From assembly GCA_002812745.2 (NCBI GenBank), contig NCSJ02000024.1, forward strand, positions 174,209 through 238,208: a stretch of DNA of 64,000 nucleotides. Reading direction: 5' to 3'. The position numbers were made by a program, and so were the translations under genes. Shown piece after piece: positions 22,081 through 33,614 of the stretch; the first letter of the stretch is position 1; each line of letters begins with the position of its first letter. Below the pieces are notes generated by a model that was given only the letters and a program-made list of their open reading frames with translations, was not told the origin of the DNA and ran no database searches. Source of the DNA: Scytalidium lignicola (taxonomy: Eukaryota > Ascomycota > Leotiomycetes).

Positions 22081-22320
22081 TTACCATTTTCCGCTCCAAT
22101 CTCTTTTTTTCTGTATCCCTCTTGCATATTTAACGCCAAATCCATGATTGAAAACATTTTTGATATCCTCAAGAATTATTCCTTTAACTTCAGAGTAACA
22201 GAAGTAGACCACGATCCATGTAAAGAAACAAATTCCGGCATAGAATCCAAAGGTACCGGATAGAGTAGTGTGCGCTCCATCTGAGTGAGGAAAGCTGATC
22301 ATTTTTTTGTTCGTTCTCAA
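22081..22320 (-). pseudogene. C-terminal relic of an MFS sugar transporter
   Basis: The minus strand encodes GTFGFYAGICFFTWIVVYF, then CYSEVKGIILEDIKNVFNHGFGVKYARG. This is the end of helix 12 and the cytosolic tail of sugar-porter family proteins, where PETKGLTLEE and VF are usual; here the first is degenerate (YSEVKGIILED). Only about 60 codons are recognisable and no upstream helices could be read between 22320 and 22600. The ORF opens with an ATG at 22320, but that region shows no homology to the family. I treat it as a gene relic rather than a small gene. Confidence 0.55.
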
Positions 22321-22621
22321 TGCCGAGTCGTCCCCAATTTTGGAAACGCGATCTGATTGTAATCAGCTCTATCAACCGGCTTTCACGATAGTCCAAATCC
22401 ATTAATATGTGTTAATATGTGATTTTTCCTAACTAGAAATCTTGCGACAGAGTTAAACATGAGATGGCGTAGAAAAGCTATCAATGAACCTGGTTCTTGG
22501 GTATATTTACGGCATGCATTGATCACAGATGCAAAGAGTTTTGCCTATTCCTAAGAATGCTTCTGCAAATTATAAGAAACTCTATTCGAGTCTAGCTACT
22601 CACTAACTCTCTTTTGCTGTT

Positions 22622-22927
22622 ATTTCGCGTTAATCCCAACCTGCCTCTGCGTATGCGCCAAGCCGTCGCGCACGTGATACCTCGCTGCTTTACTCACCCT
22701 CGCTTCACCTCCACCCTCACCCATCCTCACTAGCTCTTTTTTACACTTTCCACCGCCTCACCTCTGCTCACCCGTCTTGCTTAGGGTTCGGTCACCCCTG
22801 TTCATACTACGATCGAGAGCATCAAATCCTGACGAAAAGGATTTAAGGGAGCCAGAACGGGCTCCAAGGGGTCATAATGAACTCCTGGTATCAGGATAAG
22901 CTCTGACTCACCATCCTGGTGTTGCTA
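22622..22927. repeat. Dispersed repeat, copy A of two
   Basis: This stretch aligns colinearly by eye with 32469-32771 over about 300 bp. Shared words include ATTTCGCG at the start, GCCAAGCC, CACGTGA, CTCACCCTCGC, CACCCATCCTCAC, TCTGCTCACCCGTCT, GGAGCCAGAACGGGCTCC and CTGGTATCAG near the end. Many of the differences are C/T or G/A. The interval is rich in CTCACC-type words. Sequence diverges abruptly after 22927, where AT-rich element sequence begins, so this may be one end of a transposon family. Confidence 0.7.
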
Positions 22928-25700
22928 CCAACAAAAACACATCTCTTCAAAAAAAACCTAAATAAACATTTAATTAAAGTTTATATAAAATTATGTCAAA
23001 AAGTTGAGATTTTGTTTAAAACTATGGCAAAAGAAGTACGTAAGCCAATTTATCACACAAAAGAAAATAATACTAATGCTAACGCCAGTATACTCTTTTC
23101 ACTGGACCAACGCCAAACTTTACTAACAGAATTACACAATTAAAAGCTGAAAATTCAAGATTAATACGTGAGGTGAACGAGTGGAAGGATACTGCTACCT
23201 TAAAGTCAACATGAAAACGAAATGCTAAAAGGGCAACAAGTCAGCTCAAGGCGATGTTTAATACAACTAATTTAAAGAACTAACACTTGAAGAAGGATAT
23301 TCAAAAATGGGCTGACATAACAGATGAATTTAGAGCAAAGACTGCAGATTCTCACCAGATTGTGAATAAAGCGGCTCTAACATTAAAAAGGTTGAAATCT
23401 TCGTTGTTTTCTATTGTGAACATGTAGTTCATGATTAAGTTTCGCAAATTACTACAATCTCAAGAAATTATCAACCATCTCTTGTAGTTCGATGAGTCTA
23501 CTCGTACGATAGAACCACGCCTTCAAAATTCCCCACAAATCTCCTAAATTGATATGGCAAAATGCTATCAAGACAAAAGGCTAGTGTTGATGTTTTTCCT
23601 TGAGGCTAGTTATTAAGCAAGATATCTTCCGTAATTAGTTCGATCTAAAAAACTATTGATAAAGTGCTGGTTGCAGGAATGTGTCTTATTGTTGTATTAG
23701 AAGACCAAGTAATTCAGGTTCCAATGTCAAAATTAAACGTGCTCCAAGTTTTATTATGCAGCACCTACGTGCTTCAAGCCAGAGTAGTCTCAGTTGCAGT
23801 ATTGCAACTGTGACTACTCCGGCCTAAAACACAAATAACGCAAGTGCATCATCCCGTAATATGTTAGGGCATAATACTTCAGCCACAATTACTTTGAGGT
23901 GTAGTCTTTCAGACCGATGTACTCGCAGTTGTAATACTACAATAACCCTAGCCTTAGGGATCAGCAGGGAGCCGCATTAGGACCCCAATTGTCCAATAGA
24001 AATAATCACGGTCTAGGATTCCCTACCTCGTTCCAATTGCCTTGGGAAGTGACAAGGATCAACAGGGAACTGAATTAGGCCCCGTCATCGTTCAATCGCT
24101 TAAGTCCGAGACAATGCTCTGATACCCTACAACGTCTATAACACTGTTAATGTTAAAACCTTTGCCAAAGCGACGAGTAGTTGCCAATAACTGAATTTCG
24201 AAAACTTGTCATTTGTAAGAACCCCAGCTCTATCATTTTGGCGATATTAGACCGTTACTAGCAGTCCTACACGTTGATTTAAGTATGGATTCTGTTACGT
24301 CGAAAAACGTATCCCGCCCATCTAAGCTGGTTACAGCCAGGAGAGCCACCAGAATGATGCCACTAGAAAGAGGACATAGCATCCATTTGGTCGCTACATA
24401 CTTCTTAAACGCACCTACTTCGCGAATAAGCAGCTCTGAAATTTACGAATAACTTCCTAAAAAGTATCCACACTATTAATTTACAAAGTATAAGATTTGC
24501 AAGATTCTCCTACATGATTCTGAAAGGAAGAGTCCTAGATTTGTTACTGCTAACCAACGTCGTATGGTAGGAATACTGCTTCGATGGACAATTCGGCCTG
24601 GAACAGAGCCTCAACTCCGCCAACTGTTTAGTGGCCCTCCCCCTGCTGAGCCCCAGTTTCCTCAATTTTACAGCGGTTTTTCTTAACAAATTTACTGCGT
24701 CTTTTGCAACCGAAGCTTTGATCACCACGAGGCTTTTGTGAGGCACCAACAACAGGCTCATTCCGGCCACGCAACTATATCCCTGGCCGTCAGCGATGCC
24801 TCTCCCGCACACCAGTCCTCTGCAATTACTAGCACCTAGGATAATCACACTAGGGACCGCAAGCCTTCTGAAGAGAAACATTCTGCAACAAGACACACGT
24901 TTAAGGCGGCTGACAAGAATAAGGCCGTTCAAAATCCTGATATAGCAATTAGAGAATATAGCCTATTTCAGCAAAGGCTTAGAGATTGTCCTAAAGGAGA
25001 GTTGTCTATCAATAGCAACATGAATCATAAGTTATATACAAAGGCTGTGATCATGTTAGCAAGAAGAATAGTGGAGTTGACATAAGTAGCAATCGATGGA
25101 AGTAGCTTGTATAACCTTCTTTCTCGATCAATAGCTTGGAAACTCGGGTTATCTCTATATTTCGGCAATAATGTCAGAGCAAGACTTACTAACTACACAG
25201 TTATGACCGATCAGTATTGCCAATTAACTATTAAAGTAGCTAGAATTAAGAGAATAATTGATGTTTATACAGTCTTCGGATTATACTCCCTTCTGTTAAG
25301 TTGAGAATAAACTCAATAAGTTAATTTATTTAATGATCTTAGAATCATACATATTATATTCCAGGGCCTTATAGAAACCTGAACAAGCTTCTCATTACTA
25401 AGCTTGTAACCGAGGCCGAAACTGAGACGGAGGATGTAATAAAAGGGGAGATTGCAATAGAAACTGCTATGAGAAGAGAAGAGACTCTACCGGCTAAAGA
25501 AACTCTGACAGCTCTTGGGGGTAATAAAGGGCATAACGATAAAGGGTGCAGGCTAAATGAATTAACAAACGTTGATGCACCTGCTATAGTAGATAAGACA
25601 ATGAGTGATGCTGAACTTTTCGCGGATGCTGTCTCTTATCAAAGCTCAAATGACGAACTTTTCTGTATTAATCGAAGGAAAACAACTAGGAATGGATAAT
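22928..25700 (+). mobile_element. Decayed retroelement-like ORF: coiled-coil, CCHH knuckle, retropepsin-like domain
   Basis: Plus-strand coding debris with many stops. A first segment at 23024-23430 is lysine/glutamate-rich and coiled-coil-like (SLDQRQTLLTELHN, then IREVNEWKDTATLKST and FRAKTADSHQ). At 24693-24761 a zinc-finger-like CVFCNRSFDHHEAFVRH...H appears. One frame then runs, with only a TAG and a TAA interrupting it, into VAIDGSSLYNLLSRS at 25093, followed by AWKLGLSLYFGNNVRARL and TDQYCQLTIKV. A D-(G/S)-S catalytic turn followed by L and a two-lobed beta pattern is what an aspartic (retropepsin) protease looks like. At 25469-25696 an acidic tail is still open. No reverse transcriptase or integrase could be read, so the class is unproven; it might be a non-autonomous gag-protease element. 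Confidence 0.6.
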
Positions 25701-25979
25701 AGGGAACAAAGAGTAAAAAGCAAGGAGTGAAAGATAAGACGGAAGGTATAGTACATCATTTGCAAGAGAACTGCGATATAAGCAGAATTCAACTTATGCA
25801 TTACCAATCTTTGTTAGCAAGAAATGCCTAATTAGATTTACATAAAAGCAGTGGAGTCGTTTATTATAATTTGTGTAAGGAGAGTGTGAATCGTAATATT
25901 GCGTAACGCGGTCAGCTAAGAAGCATTCGATCTAATTTTCCATGGCTCCTATGAGAATATTGCTTCTGAGATAAGTATC

Positions 25980-26200
25980 TTAGGACGACGTGGTTCGTAG
26001 GATCTCACCGATCTTGAGAAAATACTCTTCAGATCATAGATATCACAAGAGATTTCTCCCAAGAAAATTCTCATATGACTGCATCAATCTTAAGAGAATG
26101 CTCTTAGGACCGTAGATATCATAGGAGAATTCTCGTAGGACTCCACAGATCTTAAGAGGATATTCTCAAGAGACCACTGGCCTTGTGAGAAATCGCTTAG
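25980..26200. repeat. Degenerate tandem repeats, unit about 60-78 bp
   Basis: Successive units share the order (C/A)ATCTTGAGA or AATCTTAAGAG, then TACTCTT or TGCTCTT, then TAGATATCA, then AGAATTCTC or AAAATTCTC and a CTC/GACT end. At least two full units and one partial are visible. It lies downstream of the protease-like ORF and could be the 3' untranslated part of the same element. Confidence 0.55.
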
Positions 26201-27544
26201 GAATTTTCTCCTAAAAGTTCGCCCAGTGCAATACAAATCACTGATGGAGCATTATTCCTCTGAAAAGATCTAGCCTAACTGTGGATCTCAGAGGGATTTT
26301 GGGGAGAGCCCAAGACAGCTTGTTAGCCAGAAGCACTATCCTAACGCAAAACTCCGGCTGGAACAACCTTCCTGAAACTCTGGAAACCCCAGATTTCTGG
26401 GAATGCTGGGTCACCCGTCCCAAATAGAAATCGGTCCTGGCTAGGTGATTCTAGCTTGAATTTTTATCTAGGAGCTTCTATCTAGCTTCACGATCGCCTC
26501 AGGATTCCCTCAGTCACAGGAGAGAATCCTCTTTAGGACATAAGCTATGGGGCAGGGTATGTAGAACACCCCTCCTACGGCAGAGGGCGTCTCAAATAGC
26601 TATTTGACCTAGAGAGTCCGTTCTAGAGGCTCATTCGCGCTGGGACAAATGGGCTAGGACAGATTCTCGGTTAGGACTGCTCACCTAGCACACTCACCAA
26701 CCTAGAGTTTCATCGGGTCTTAGGATTGGTGCCCTACCTGTTCACCGGTTGCAAGGCAACTGTGCTAGGCCTTTTGTGGTTCAACATGTTCTTTCATAGA
26801 TGTGGCCTAATGACGGGCAACAAAATTGATTTGATTCTTTTACTCATGGAATAGCTACATTATTGTATAAGTAACCTTCTACGCTGTCTGATAACTCATC
26901 ACTCTAAAAAATACCAAATCCTTTGCAGGCAGCGGTCGTGTGCTAAATCTAACAAGCTTCCCCATCTCGTTAGTTGCAGTTGTTGTGCATAAATGCGGTA
27001 AATCAACAGCAACCCCGTCCAAGATGGTGAGCTGTTTAAGCTAATCAAAAGTATAAGATGTTGGTAACCACCCCATACAACGTAAATTCCCTTCTTCCAG
27101 CGGGGGAAGAACCAGAATTCGGGAGATCATGTGACTGTCATGCATGGAATAACCTCCTCCCCTACATGATGGAACGCACTCCGTGATGGAATGAGTTTGA
27201 GGTACTTTGACTTCGCACTATATTAGAATCTTCACACCTGGTTATATTTTTACGACCTAATATGGGAGATATGTTTTCGCTACTCATAATTGACCTGAAC
27301 TATGTCTCCCCTATTAATTACACGATCATGGCTATTGGCTGGCATTTCTGTGCGGAGCGCACGATGTGAGAACAAATATCCACCTGTCAAAACGTATGCA
27401 GTCTTGGTATCGCATTCCTTTACGCTCGGTTCGTGCTTGCTACCGTATTTCTGATTGTGGCGCGCTTGTTGAATGTCATCCGTAACGACCATATTGACAG
27501 CAAAACAATCATATTTTCATGTCCTTCGAGTTTCCAGTACATTA
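26201..27544. other. Element flank and intergenic DNA
   Basis: 26201-26900 continues as CTAG-rich, non-coding sequence with many CTAG, TAGGA and CTCAG words, probably the 3' part of the decayed element. 26960-27544 resembles ordinary intergenic DNA. A 70-codon minus-strand frame (27280-27492) has no domain. No long terminal repeat pair was found. Confidence 0.35.
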
Positions 27545-29798
27545 TCAAAAAACGTGAGAGGTGAGTAGAAGCCAGAAGGGAAATCTGATAAGTCTTTTTG
27601 TCAGTTGCAATCGGCATGACCGAGTGTGCTTCTCACATTGATTGTTGAACGTTGCGCCAAATTCATTCAGAGGTATGGCATCAAAATCCGTCAGAAAGTC
27701 GTAAGAAGCGGGCCCGCTACCGTCCTCGGCAGACGCTTCTGTGTTTCCAAGGACGATGCTCAGAGCTTTCGCTACTTTTCCAGCTTCCGCAGATGCCGTA
27801 CTCATTTGAAGCCAAATCTTGTGCGAGATCGTTAGTCGTTGTCGAATCTCTTCAGCCCTAGGCGACCACGTTGTTTGTCCTGCAGTCTCAGGCAATTCAA
27901 ATTTATCGACGTCTTGAAGGTAGAGACAGAGCACGCTCGTTGCGAGGAGAACATCCTGGTTGAAAATACGGGTGACCTTCCATCTAAGCTGACACAAACG
28001 ACCAAATGGCTGAGACTCTTCGTGAAGCATCTGTTGAAACGATAGAATCTTGAGTGCGGAATCTAAACAAATTCGCACCGACTCCCTGTCCCGCTCTTGA
28101 GACTGTCGAACTGGGTAGCTGATCAAAGCTCTCCGGTACAGGAGGATGCGTGATTTGTAGTAGGTCGTTTCTACACTTACCCGCTGTACCACAAGGTTTG
28201 GACTATCCGTGATGGGGTGTGGCATAGTTTCCCAGCGCAGCACGGGCGGAATAGCACGATTGTACACGTCTTCAAGAAGTGCGTCGACCTTGATGACCTC
28301 GTCGTAGGAAGGGGGATTAATATCGGTGTTGACGTCGCAAATCAAGCCGAGAGCTGATATCAGTCGCCCTCTTGCAATGAGAGGGAGCACCGGCGTCCAT
28401 TCTGTTTCTGGCCTCGGCGGAGGCATCTCGGTCGTGTCCTCTTCAAAATCACAGTCGCGCAGATTGCGGGGCTGTTTTGTATCGATGTGCGTATCTGTGG
28501 CACTTCGAGGAAGGCCCATCTCCAAGGAGAGAACGAGATCTAATTGAAGGATTGTAGTCCAGATGCGTCTACGCATCTCACCCTCGAATGGAGATATTCC
28601 GGGAAAGTGATCTGGGTCCCGGTGATAGCCCATGCGCATTGCAAGATGAAGTATCATACTGATCAAAAGCCAGCCATCGGTAGCGCTATCTTTCAAGAGT
28701 ACAAACTCTCCAGTAAGGACCGTTATGAGGGTTTCCAGGATATATGGTCCTCCCGTCGTATACCTGGCCAGAATGAGACACTGAACGGCCTTCTCCTGGA
28801 AGGCATCCTTCATGGTAAGATATTCCGCCTTGAGCGATTCAGCTCGTCCGTTGGTGAAGTCAATGGTGAAGGTCTGCAACTGCGCAGCAATATATAACAT
28901 GGAGAACATGAGACCGATCCAAGCGATAGAAGTTGCAGACGGATCTTCCCAGAAGGTTTCGTACTGGTCAAACGTCAGACTGCTTCTAATCGGCCAGGTT
29001 AGAAAGAACCCACCTCTCGGAGAAACTTCGGGCCATGAATGAGATCTACAGCACACAGTCAATGTCTCTGAGAGCGGAAAGAAAGCTTGGATGTACTGAC
29101 ACGGAGTGATAATGTAGGAATCGAAGTGAAGGGCCATGAGGCGGTCAACAACTGGACGAGGAGGAACAGCAGCTAGTATTTCATCTCGAGTTGCATGACG
29201 GTTCGGGCCATAGAACAAGTGTGAACCGGGCGGAGCCTTGCTATCAGTGACCAAGTCCTCCTTCAGTCCTCTGATTTTGGTAAGAATGGCCTCCCAATGG
29301 ACACTCTGGACATAGCTGGTTCCAGACTCGCGCAACTTTAGGGTGCCAGGGTCTGCCGGGGATGCAGCTTCATCTTGGGATTTCTTTGGTCTCCGGATCT
29401 CAGGGAACACATCTGCGAATGATAGCGAGCTTGGTCTCGGCGATTTCGGTGCAGGCGGACTTGGGAGTGATTGGCCTTTCATGAGCGTCACGACAAGGCT
29501 CTCCAGTTCAGAGATTTTGCCATGGAGGCTGGTGGACTGTCGCGGAGCAACGGACCGCTGAGCATCGGGCGTAGAAGAAGATGTCATCGCATAATTGCAG
29601 GAGTTGGTGAGGCCACGCCTTGAGCAAGCTCCGCATGGGTGCTGTCGGTCGCACCTCAGCCTGGCAAAGTTAAGCGTGCACGACTTTGTGATGGCTATCA
29701 AGCACGTACTTTCGGTGCCTGCAAGGGTCGCAGGAAAGCTGGACTTTGTCTCTGCGTCGATTTGGCGGTGGACGTGGACGTTGAGCATTGTCGGCCAT
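27545..29798 (-). CDS. Zn2Cys6 fungal transcription factor
   Basis: Nuclear DNA-binding regulator. Exons 29798-29710, 29660-29101, 29045-29014 and 28963-27545 join in phase (2100 nt, 699 aa). Exon 1 was missed by simple ORF reading: it opens MADNAQRPRPPPNRRRDKVQ and carries the first half of the zinc cluster, CDPCRHRK; exon 2 completes it with LRCDRQHPCGACSRRG...C. All six cysteines are present with normal spacing. A short coiled-coil-like ISELESLVVTLMKG follows. The middle-homology (fungal_trans) region includes the small exon YLIHGPKFLRE, then YETFWEDPSATSIAWIGLMF, AMRMGYHRDP and SPFEGEMRRRIWTTILQLD. The longer ORF upstream to 30058 is not needed. Divergent from the DHA1 pump at 30254, with 455 bp between the start codons; it probably regulates that pump. 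Confidence 0.92.
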
Positions 29799-30253
29799 GG
29801 TGTGACTGGATTGAGGCACTCGCAGAGCTCAACCTCGTAGAGAAAGAAGATATCTGGCGGCGCAAACCGAGAGGCAATGGAGAAAGCATAAGGATGTATG
29901 AGGGCACTTTGCCTGGGCGATAACCGAGTCCGACCCTCCGACCCTCCGCATCGACCGTCCGTACGCGGCCCACGATGCTTGCTCCTCCGACCTTCTGCGT
30001 CCGCTCGCTCCCCTTCTATTAAGCAAATCTCCAGTTTGGCTCTGCATTTACGGACCATTTTGCGGATTTAGTAGCTGGCACAATTAGCCCTTGCCCAAAG
30101 AACTATAGCTATGACTCCTCTACGCGGCCTTCTTCATCCGGGCGTTGTCCGGCCGCCTACCCTGCCTTCAAATATATATAGCAAGCAAAGCCTGGCACCA
30201 GTGAACAAACACGCGCCAATATCCCAGAGCCACACCACCCTCGACAGCATATC
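29799..30253. promoter_or_regulatory. Shared divergent promoter of regulator and DHA1 pump
   Basis: The 455 bp between two divergent start codons. A TATA-like AAATATATATA lies near 30170, about 80 bp before the pump ATG. CGG/CCG triplets, the usual half-sites of Zn2Cys6 dimers, are frequent: CGGACCATTTTGCGG (two direct CGG, 9-bp gap) near 30051-30065, and CCGGGCGTTGTCCGG near 30138-30152. A run of CTCCGACC words sits at 29930-29990. Binding by the neighbouring factor is inference. Confidence 0.5.
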
Positions 30254-31911
30254 ATGGCGGCCGACTTGGAATCCGCCCATGAGAAGCCGGCCATATCGGA
30301 AGACGGCCACCATGACCAACAATCTAGCGAGCCTGACCAAACAGTAATTGAACAAGAGACAAAGGACAATGTCGTCGACTGGGATGGGCCAGACGATCCC
30401 CAAAATCCGCAGAACTGGCCAGCATGGAAACGCATGACCCAAGTCGTCCTCGCCAGCGCTTTCTTGCTCACTGCGTAAGGCAGTTCCTGTGCTCCTTTGG
30501 CGAAGCAAATCCCGTACTGACCAATACACATACAGCAACCTCGCCGCGACAATGTTTGCACCTGGGGCTGCCTCGCTTGCTAAGGAGTTCCATATCACGA
30601 GTTCCACCATTGTCAGTCTCACCGTGTCCATTTACCTTTGCGGCTTCGCCGTTGGGCCAATGTTCATTGCACCGCTATCCGAACTGTACGGACGCCTTGT
30701 GATCTACCACACCTGCAATGTCAGTTACATTGGCTTCATCATCGGATGTGCGCTGGGCAAAAACACCGGCATGTTTCTCGTTTTTCGATTCCTTGCCGGA
30801 TGTGCTTCTTCGGGCCCATTGACAGTTGGCGGAGGAACCGTCGCCGACGTCGTCCCGCCAGCTCAGCGTGGGAGGGTAATGTCTCTGTTCTTCATAGGAC
30901 CACTTCTGGGACCAGTAGGTGGCATTACCCCACGCAAACCGTCATGACACTGACGATCCTTCAAGGTCTTTGGCCCAATTATTGGTGGCTTTGTGTCTAA
31001 ATCAATTGGCTGGCGATGGACTTTTTGGATCATCATAATCCTAGTGAGTAGAGCACAACCCCTACTATTCTCGAGTCGCTGACGGTTCGACCTAGGCAGG
31101 AGTATCATTTACCATATCAATCTTCTTCCTCCGCGAGACCAATGCCGCCGTGCTGTTAGGATGGAAAGCTGCTCGCCTCCGGAAAGAAACTGGCAATGCT
31201 GCTCTGGTTTCGAAGATGGATCGAGGCCTGACCCCCCGCCAGCTATTCCTCCGCGCTATTACTCGACCAACAAAGCTTCTCATCCTGTCGCCAATCGTGC
31301 TCCTCCTTTCCCTCCTGTGCGCGTTCGTTTTCGGCCTCCTCTTTATGCTGTTCACCACGTTTCCCACGGTCTTTGAGGAACAATACCACTTCTCCGCCGG
31401 CGTTTCTGGCTTGTCATATCTCGGCGTTGGAATTGGAATGGCCGTCTCTCTCGGAGCCTTTGCCACCGTGAGCGACAAGCTGCAAAAGGCACTTGGAGAT
31501 TCGCCCAAACCTGAAGGACGCCTGAAGCCCATGGCGTGGGTCATGCCCGCCGTGCCCGTCGGCATCTTCTGGTATGGCTGGGCAGCCGAGAAGCAGACTC
31601 ATTGGATCGTGCCCATCATCGGCACCTCCTTCTTTGGATTCGGCTTTCTCTGGGTCATAATGCCAACTCAGCTCTACATGGTGGATGCTTTTGGCCCTGA
31701 GGCTGCCGCCTCAGCGTTGGCTGCGAACGTGATTGTCCGACTTCTTTTTGCAGCTTTCATTCCATTGGCAGGGCCGTCTTTGTATGCAGACCTAGGACTT
31801 GGGTGGGGGAATAGCGTCCTAGGTTTTATAGGCGTGGCTTTTCTTCCAGTGCCACTCTTGTTCTATCGTTACGGAGGGTGGCTTAGGGAGCGTTTTGCTG
31901 TGAAGCTATAA
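30254..31911 (+). CDS. DHA1 (12-TM) major facilitator drug/polyamine-type exporter
   Basis: Proton antiporter of the fungal DHA1 family, plasma-membrane. Exons 30254-30474, 30536-30914, 30966-31043 and 31096-31911 sum to 1494 nt (497 aa). The acidic cytosolic N terminus ends in [17 protein letters not shown], a signature of this subfamily just before helix 1. Next come [27 protein letters not shown] (motif A), [20 protein letters not shown] (motif B) and [18 protein letters not shown] (motif C) built across two exons. The central loop holds [15 protein letters not shown], and the C-terminal half ends in a charged tail LRERFAVKL. No lesion. It is the partner of the divergent Zn2Cys6 factor. 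It could export drugs, polyamines or a metabolite; sequence alone does not decide. Confidence 0.93.
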
Positions 31912-32468
31912 CATTTCATGTTGAGGTAGAGGTATTATAGATCTGTTTTACCATCTGCAGCGCTTTTCACGAGGAGATTGTCGCGACTTTCTGCTATTTC
32001 ATTCCATGCATAACCAGGTATCGATGATAGATTTAATGTTTCCACTAGGAAGCGAAATCATAGAGAATTTTCTGTCGACGGTTAATATAAAGCAACATCG
32101 TGTATATATGAGTAAGACTTCCTGTAGCAAAGAGGAGTTGAATGAGTAGTTAACAGATTGACGCAGTGAGTTCGTATGCGATGAGGTTGAATTTGTGAAG
32201 TTCGGTAAAGTTGGGAGGTGCAGCTCTGGCTGACGGGGATCCAGAATTGGCTCCGAAAGTATCCTTGACTGGCTTTTTCCAATTTTAGATGGCGGCAGTT
32301 GTAGCCGAGGAGCCGAAACAGGTTGCCTTCGACGCTAGGCCATCCACCATCGCCCACCCTTCGGCTCACCCTTGCTCATCAAAAACTGCCAGTAAAGCAG
32401 CTCTACTCACCTTTCCGAACGGAAACAGATTTTGTTCATGTCAGGATTGACGTGTGATAATCATCTAT
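31912..32468. other. 3' flank of the DHA1 pump
   Basis: No gene. A 95-codon minus-strand frame at 32082-32369 has no recognisable domain. Confidence 0.35.
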
Positions 32469-32771
32469 TATTTCGCGCCATTCCTTACCTCCCTTGGTGT
32501 ATGTGCCAAGCCACCACACACGTGACACACCACCGCTTTGCTCACCCTCGCATCACCTCGACCTCACCCATCCTCACCGTCCTTCATGGTGCTCTCTCTG
32601 CCACCTCACTTCTGCTCACCCGTCTCGGGTGTGCTCGTCCCTGGTCTCACGGCTGTTGAGAGCGTCGACTCCTGGGAAGAAGGATTCAGAGGAGCCAGAA
32701 CGGGCTCCGGGGGCCGTAATAGGCACCTGGTATCAGAATGGGCTCCCATGCTTGCTATCCTAGTGTTGGAT
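32469..32771. repeat. Dispersed repeat, copy B of two
   Basis: Aligns colinearly by eye with 22622-22927 (same strand), including CACGTGA, CTCACCCTCGC, CACCCATCCTCAC and GGAGCCAGAACGGGCTCC. The two copies diverge at both outer boundaries. The GC content here is higher than in copy A, as if copy A had lost more C and G. Open frames across it on the plus strand are artefacts of the repeat. Confidence 0.7.
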
Positions 32772-33614
32772 ATCGGCGTTATTGCAAAGGTGGAGTTAGA
32801 ATTCACTAATGTAACCGTTTATCAAGCATTTCTGTCCACGTTATCATACTACCGTTAGCATTCACTGGTCTCTGGCACAGTCAAGCGCGCCTTTGTTAAA
32901 GATAGCACATATTTCAGTGAGCTATTATTCAAAGGCGTTAATGATCCGTCTGTCAAGGAAATTGACATGGGTAGCATTACTGTCGGTTAAGGTTACTGTC
33001 GGTTTACTCCCGAGACGCGGGGCACGACGTAATAATGCTCTGTTGCATCAATTGGGAGATATATGATTGTTGATTCAAAGGGTGGGAGAACGGAGTGGTA
33101 GTAGCTTAATGTGGAAAAATGGGACCTAGCAGGGCCGGTCTTTGTTATCATTCAAAATTTCCACTACATGCAAGCTGTTATGTAGGCAGAAAATTCTCTC
33201 GTAATTTTGCACAGCTGAGAAACCATGAATACAAAGATGGTGCAGCTGGTGGCTGTTGTTGGCAGAATCTGACCAGTCACTCGTCTGCTTGACTGGGGTT
33301 CTTGCACACCGCTCCCTCTCTCAGGTCGGGCGAACCCCCCAGAACTATGATGTCCTTGCAGGGAACTTTTGTTCCGCTATGGGATCTTTTGTTAGTTTGC
33401 AAGGCTCTGCGGAAAAACAGAGCCGTATGCAAAGGTAGCCTCAAATATGCACTCTCCGCTCAAGTCACCTCTATATGTGATTACCGGTAATATCCTGTAA
33501 TTTATGGTTTGCATAAATTAGGATTTTGCTTCTAAATAAACAATTTTGCCCTCTTGAGGCAGTTAGAATTCTCCATTCAAGAATTTGCTTTCCGTAGTGC
33601 ACCGCTATTTCACA
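32772..33614. other. Intergenic between repeat copy B and the Clr5 gene
   Basis: No gene. A short tandem duplication of about GGTTACTGTCGGTT occurs at 32980-33004. Frames at 33256-33438 and 33302-33490 are overlapping and domain-free. Confidence 0.35.

Noticed and set aside
24510..24932. 140-codon minus-strand open frame
   Set aside because: The opposite strand carries the zinc-knuckle and continuous element frame; the minus-strand frame is Leu/Arg-rich without domain and is an antisense shadow.
27280..27492. 70-codon minus-strand frame near the 3' end of the Zn2Cys6 gene
   Set aside because: Not contiguous with the regulator, no domain, no matching intron; treated as chance.
29660..30058. 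Long upstream extension of the Zn2Cys6 regulator frame
   Set aside because: The zinc cluster is completed only by splicing exon 29798-29710; the unspliced extension lacks the first cysteines and reads as intron and promoter.
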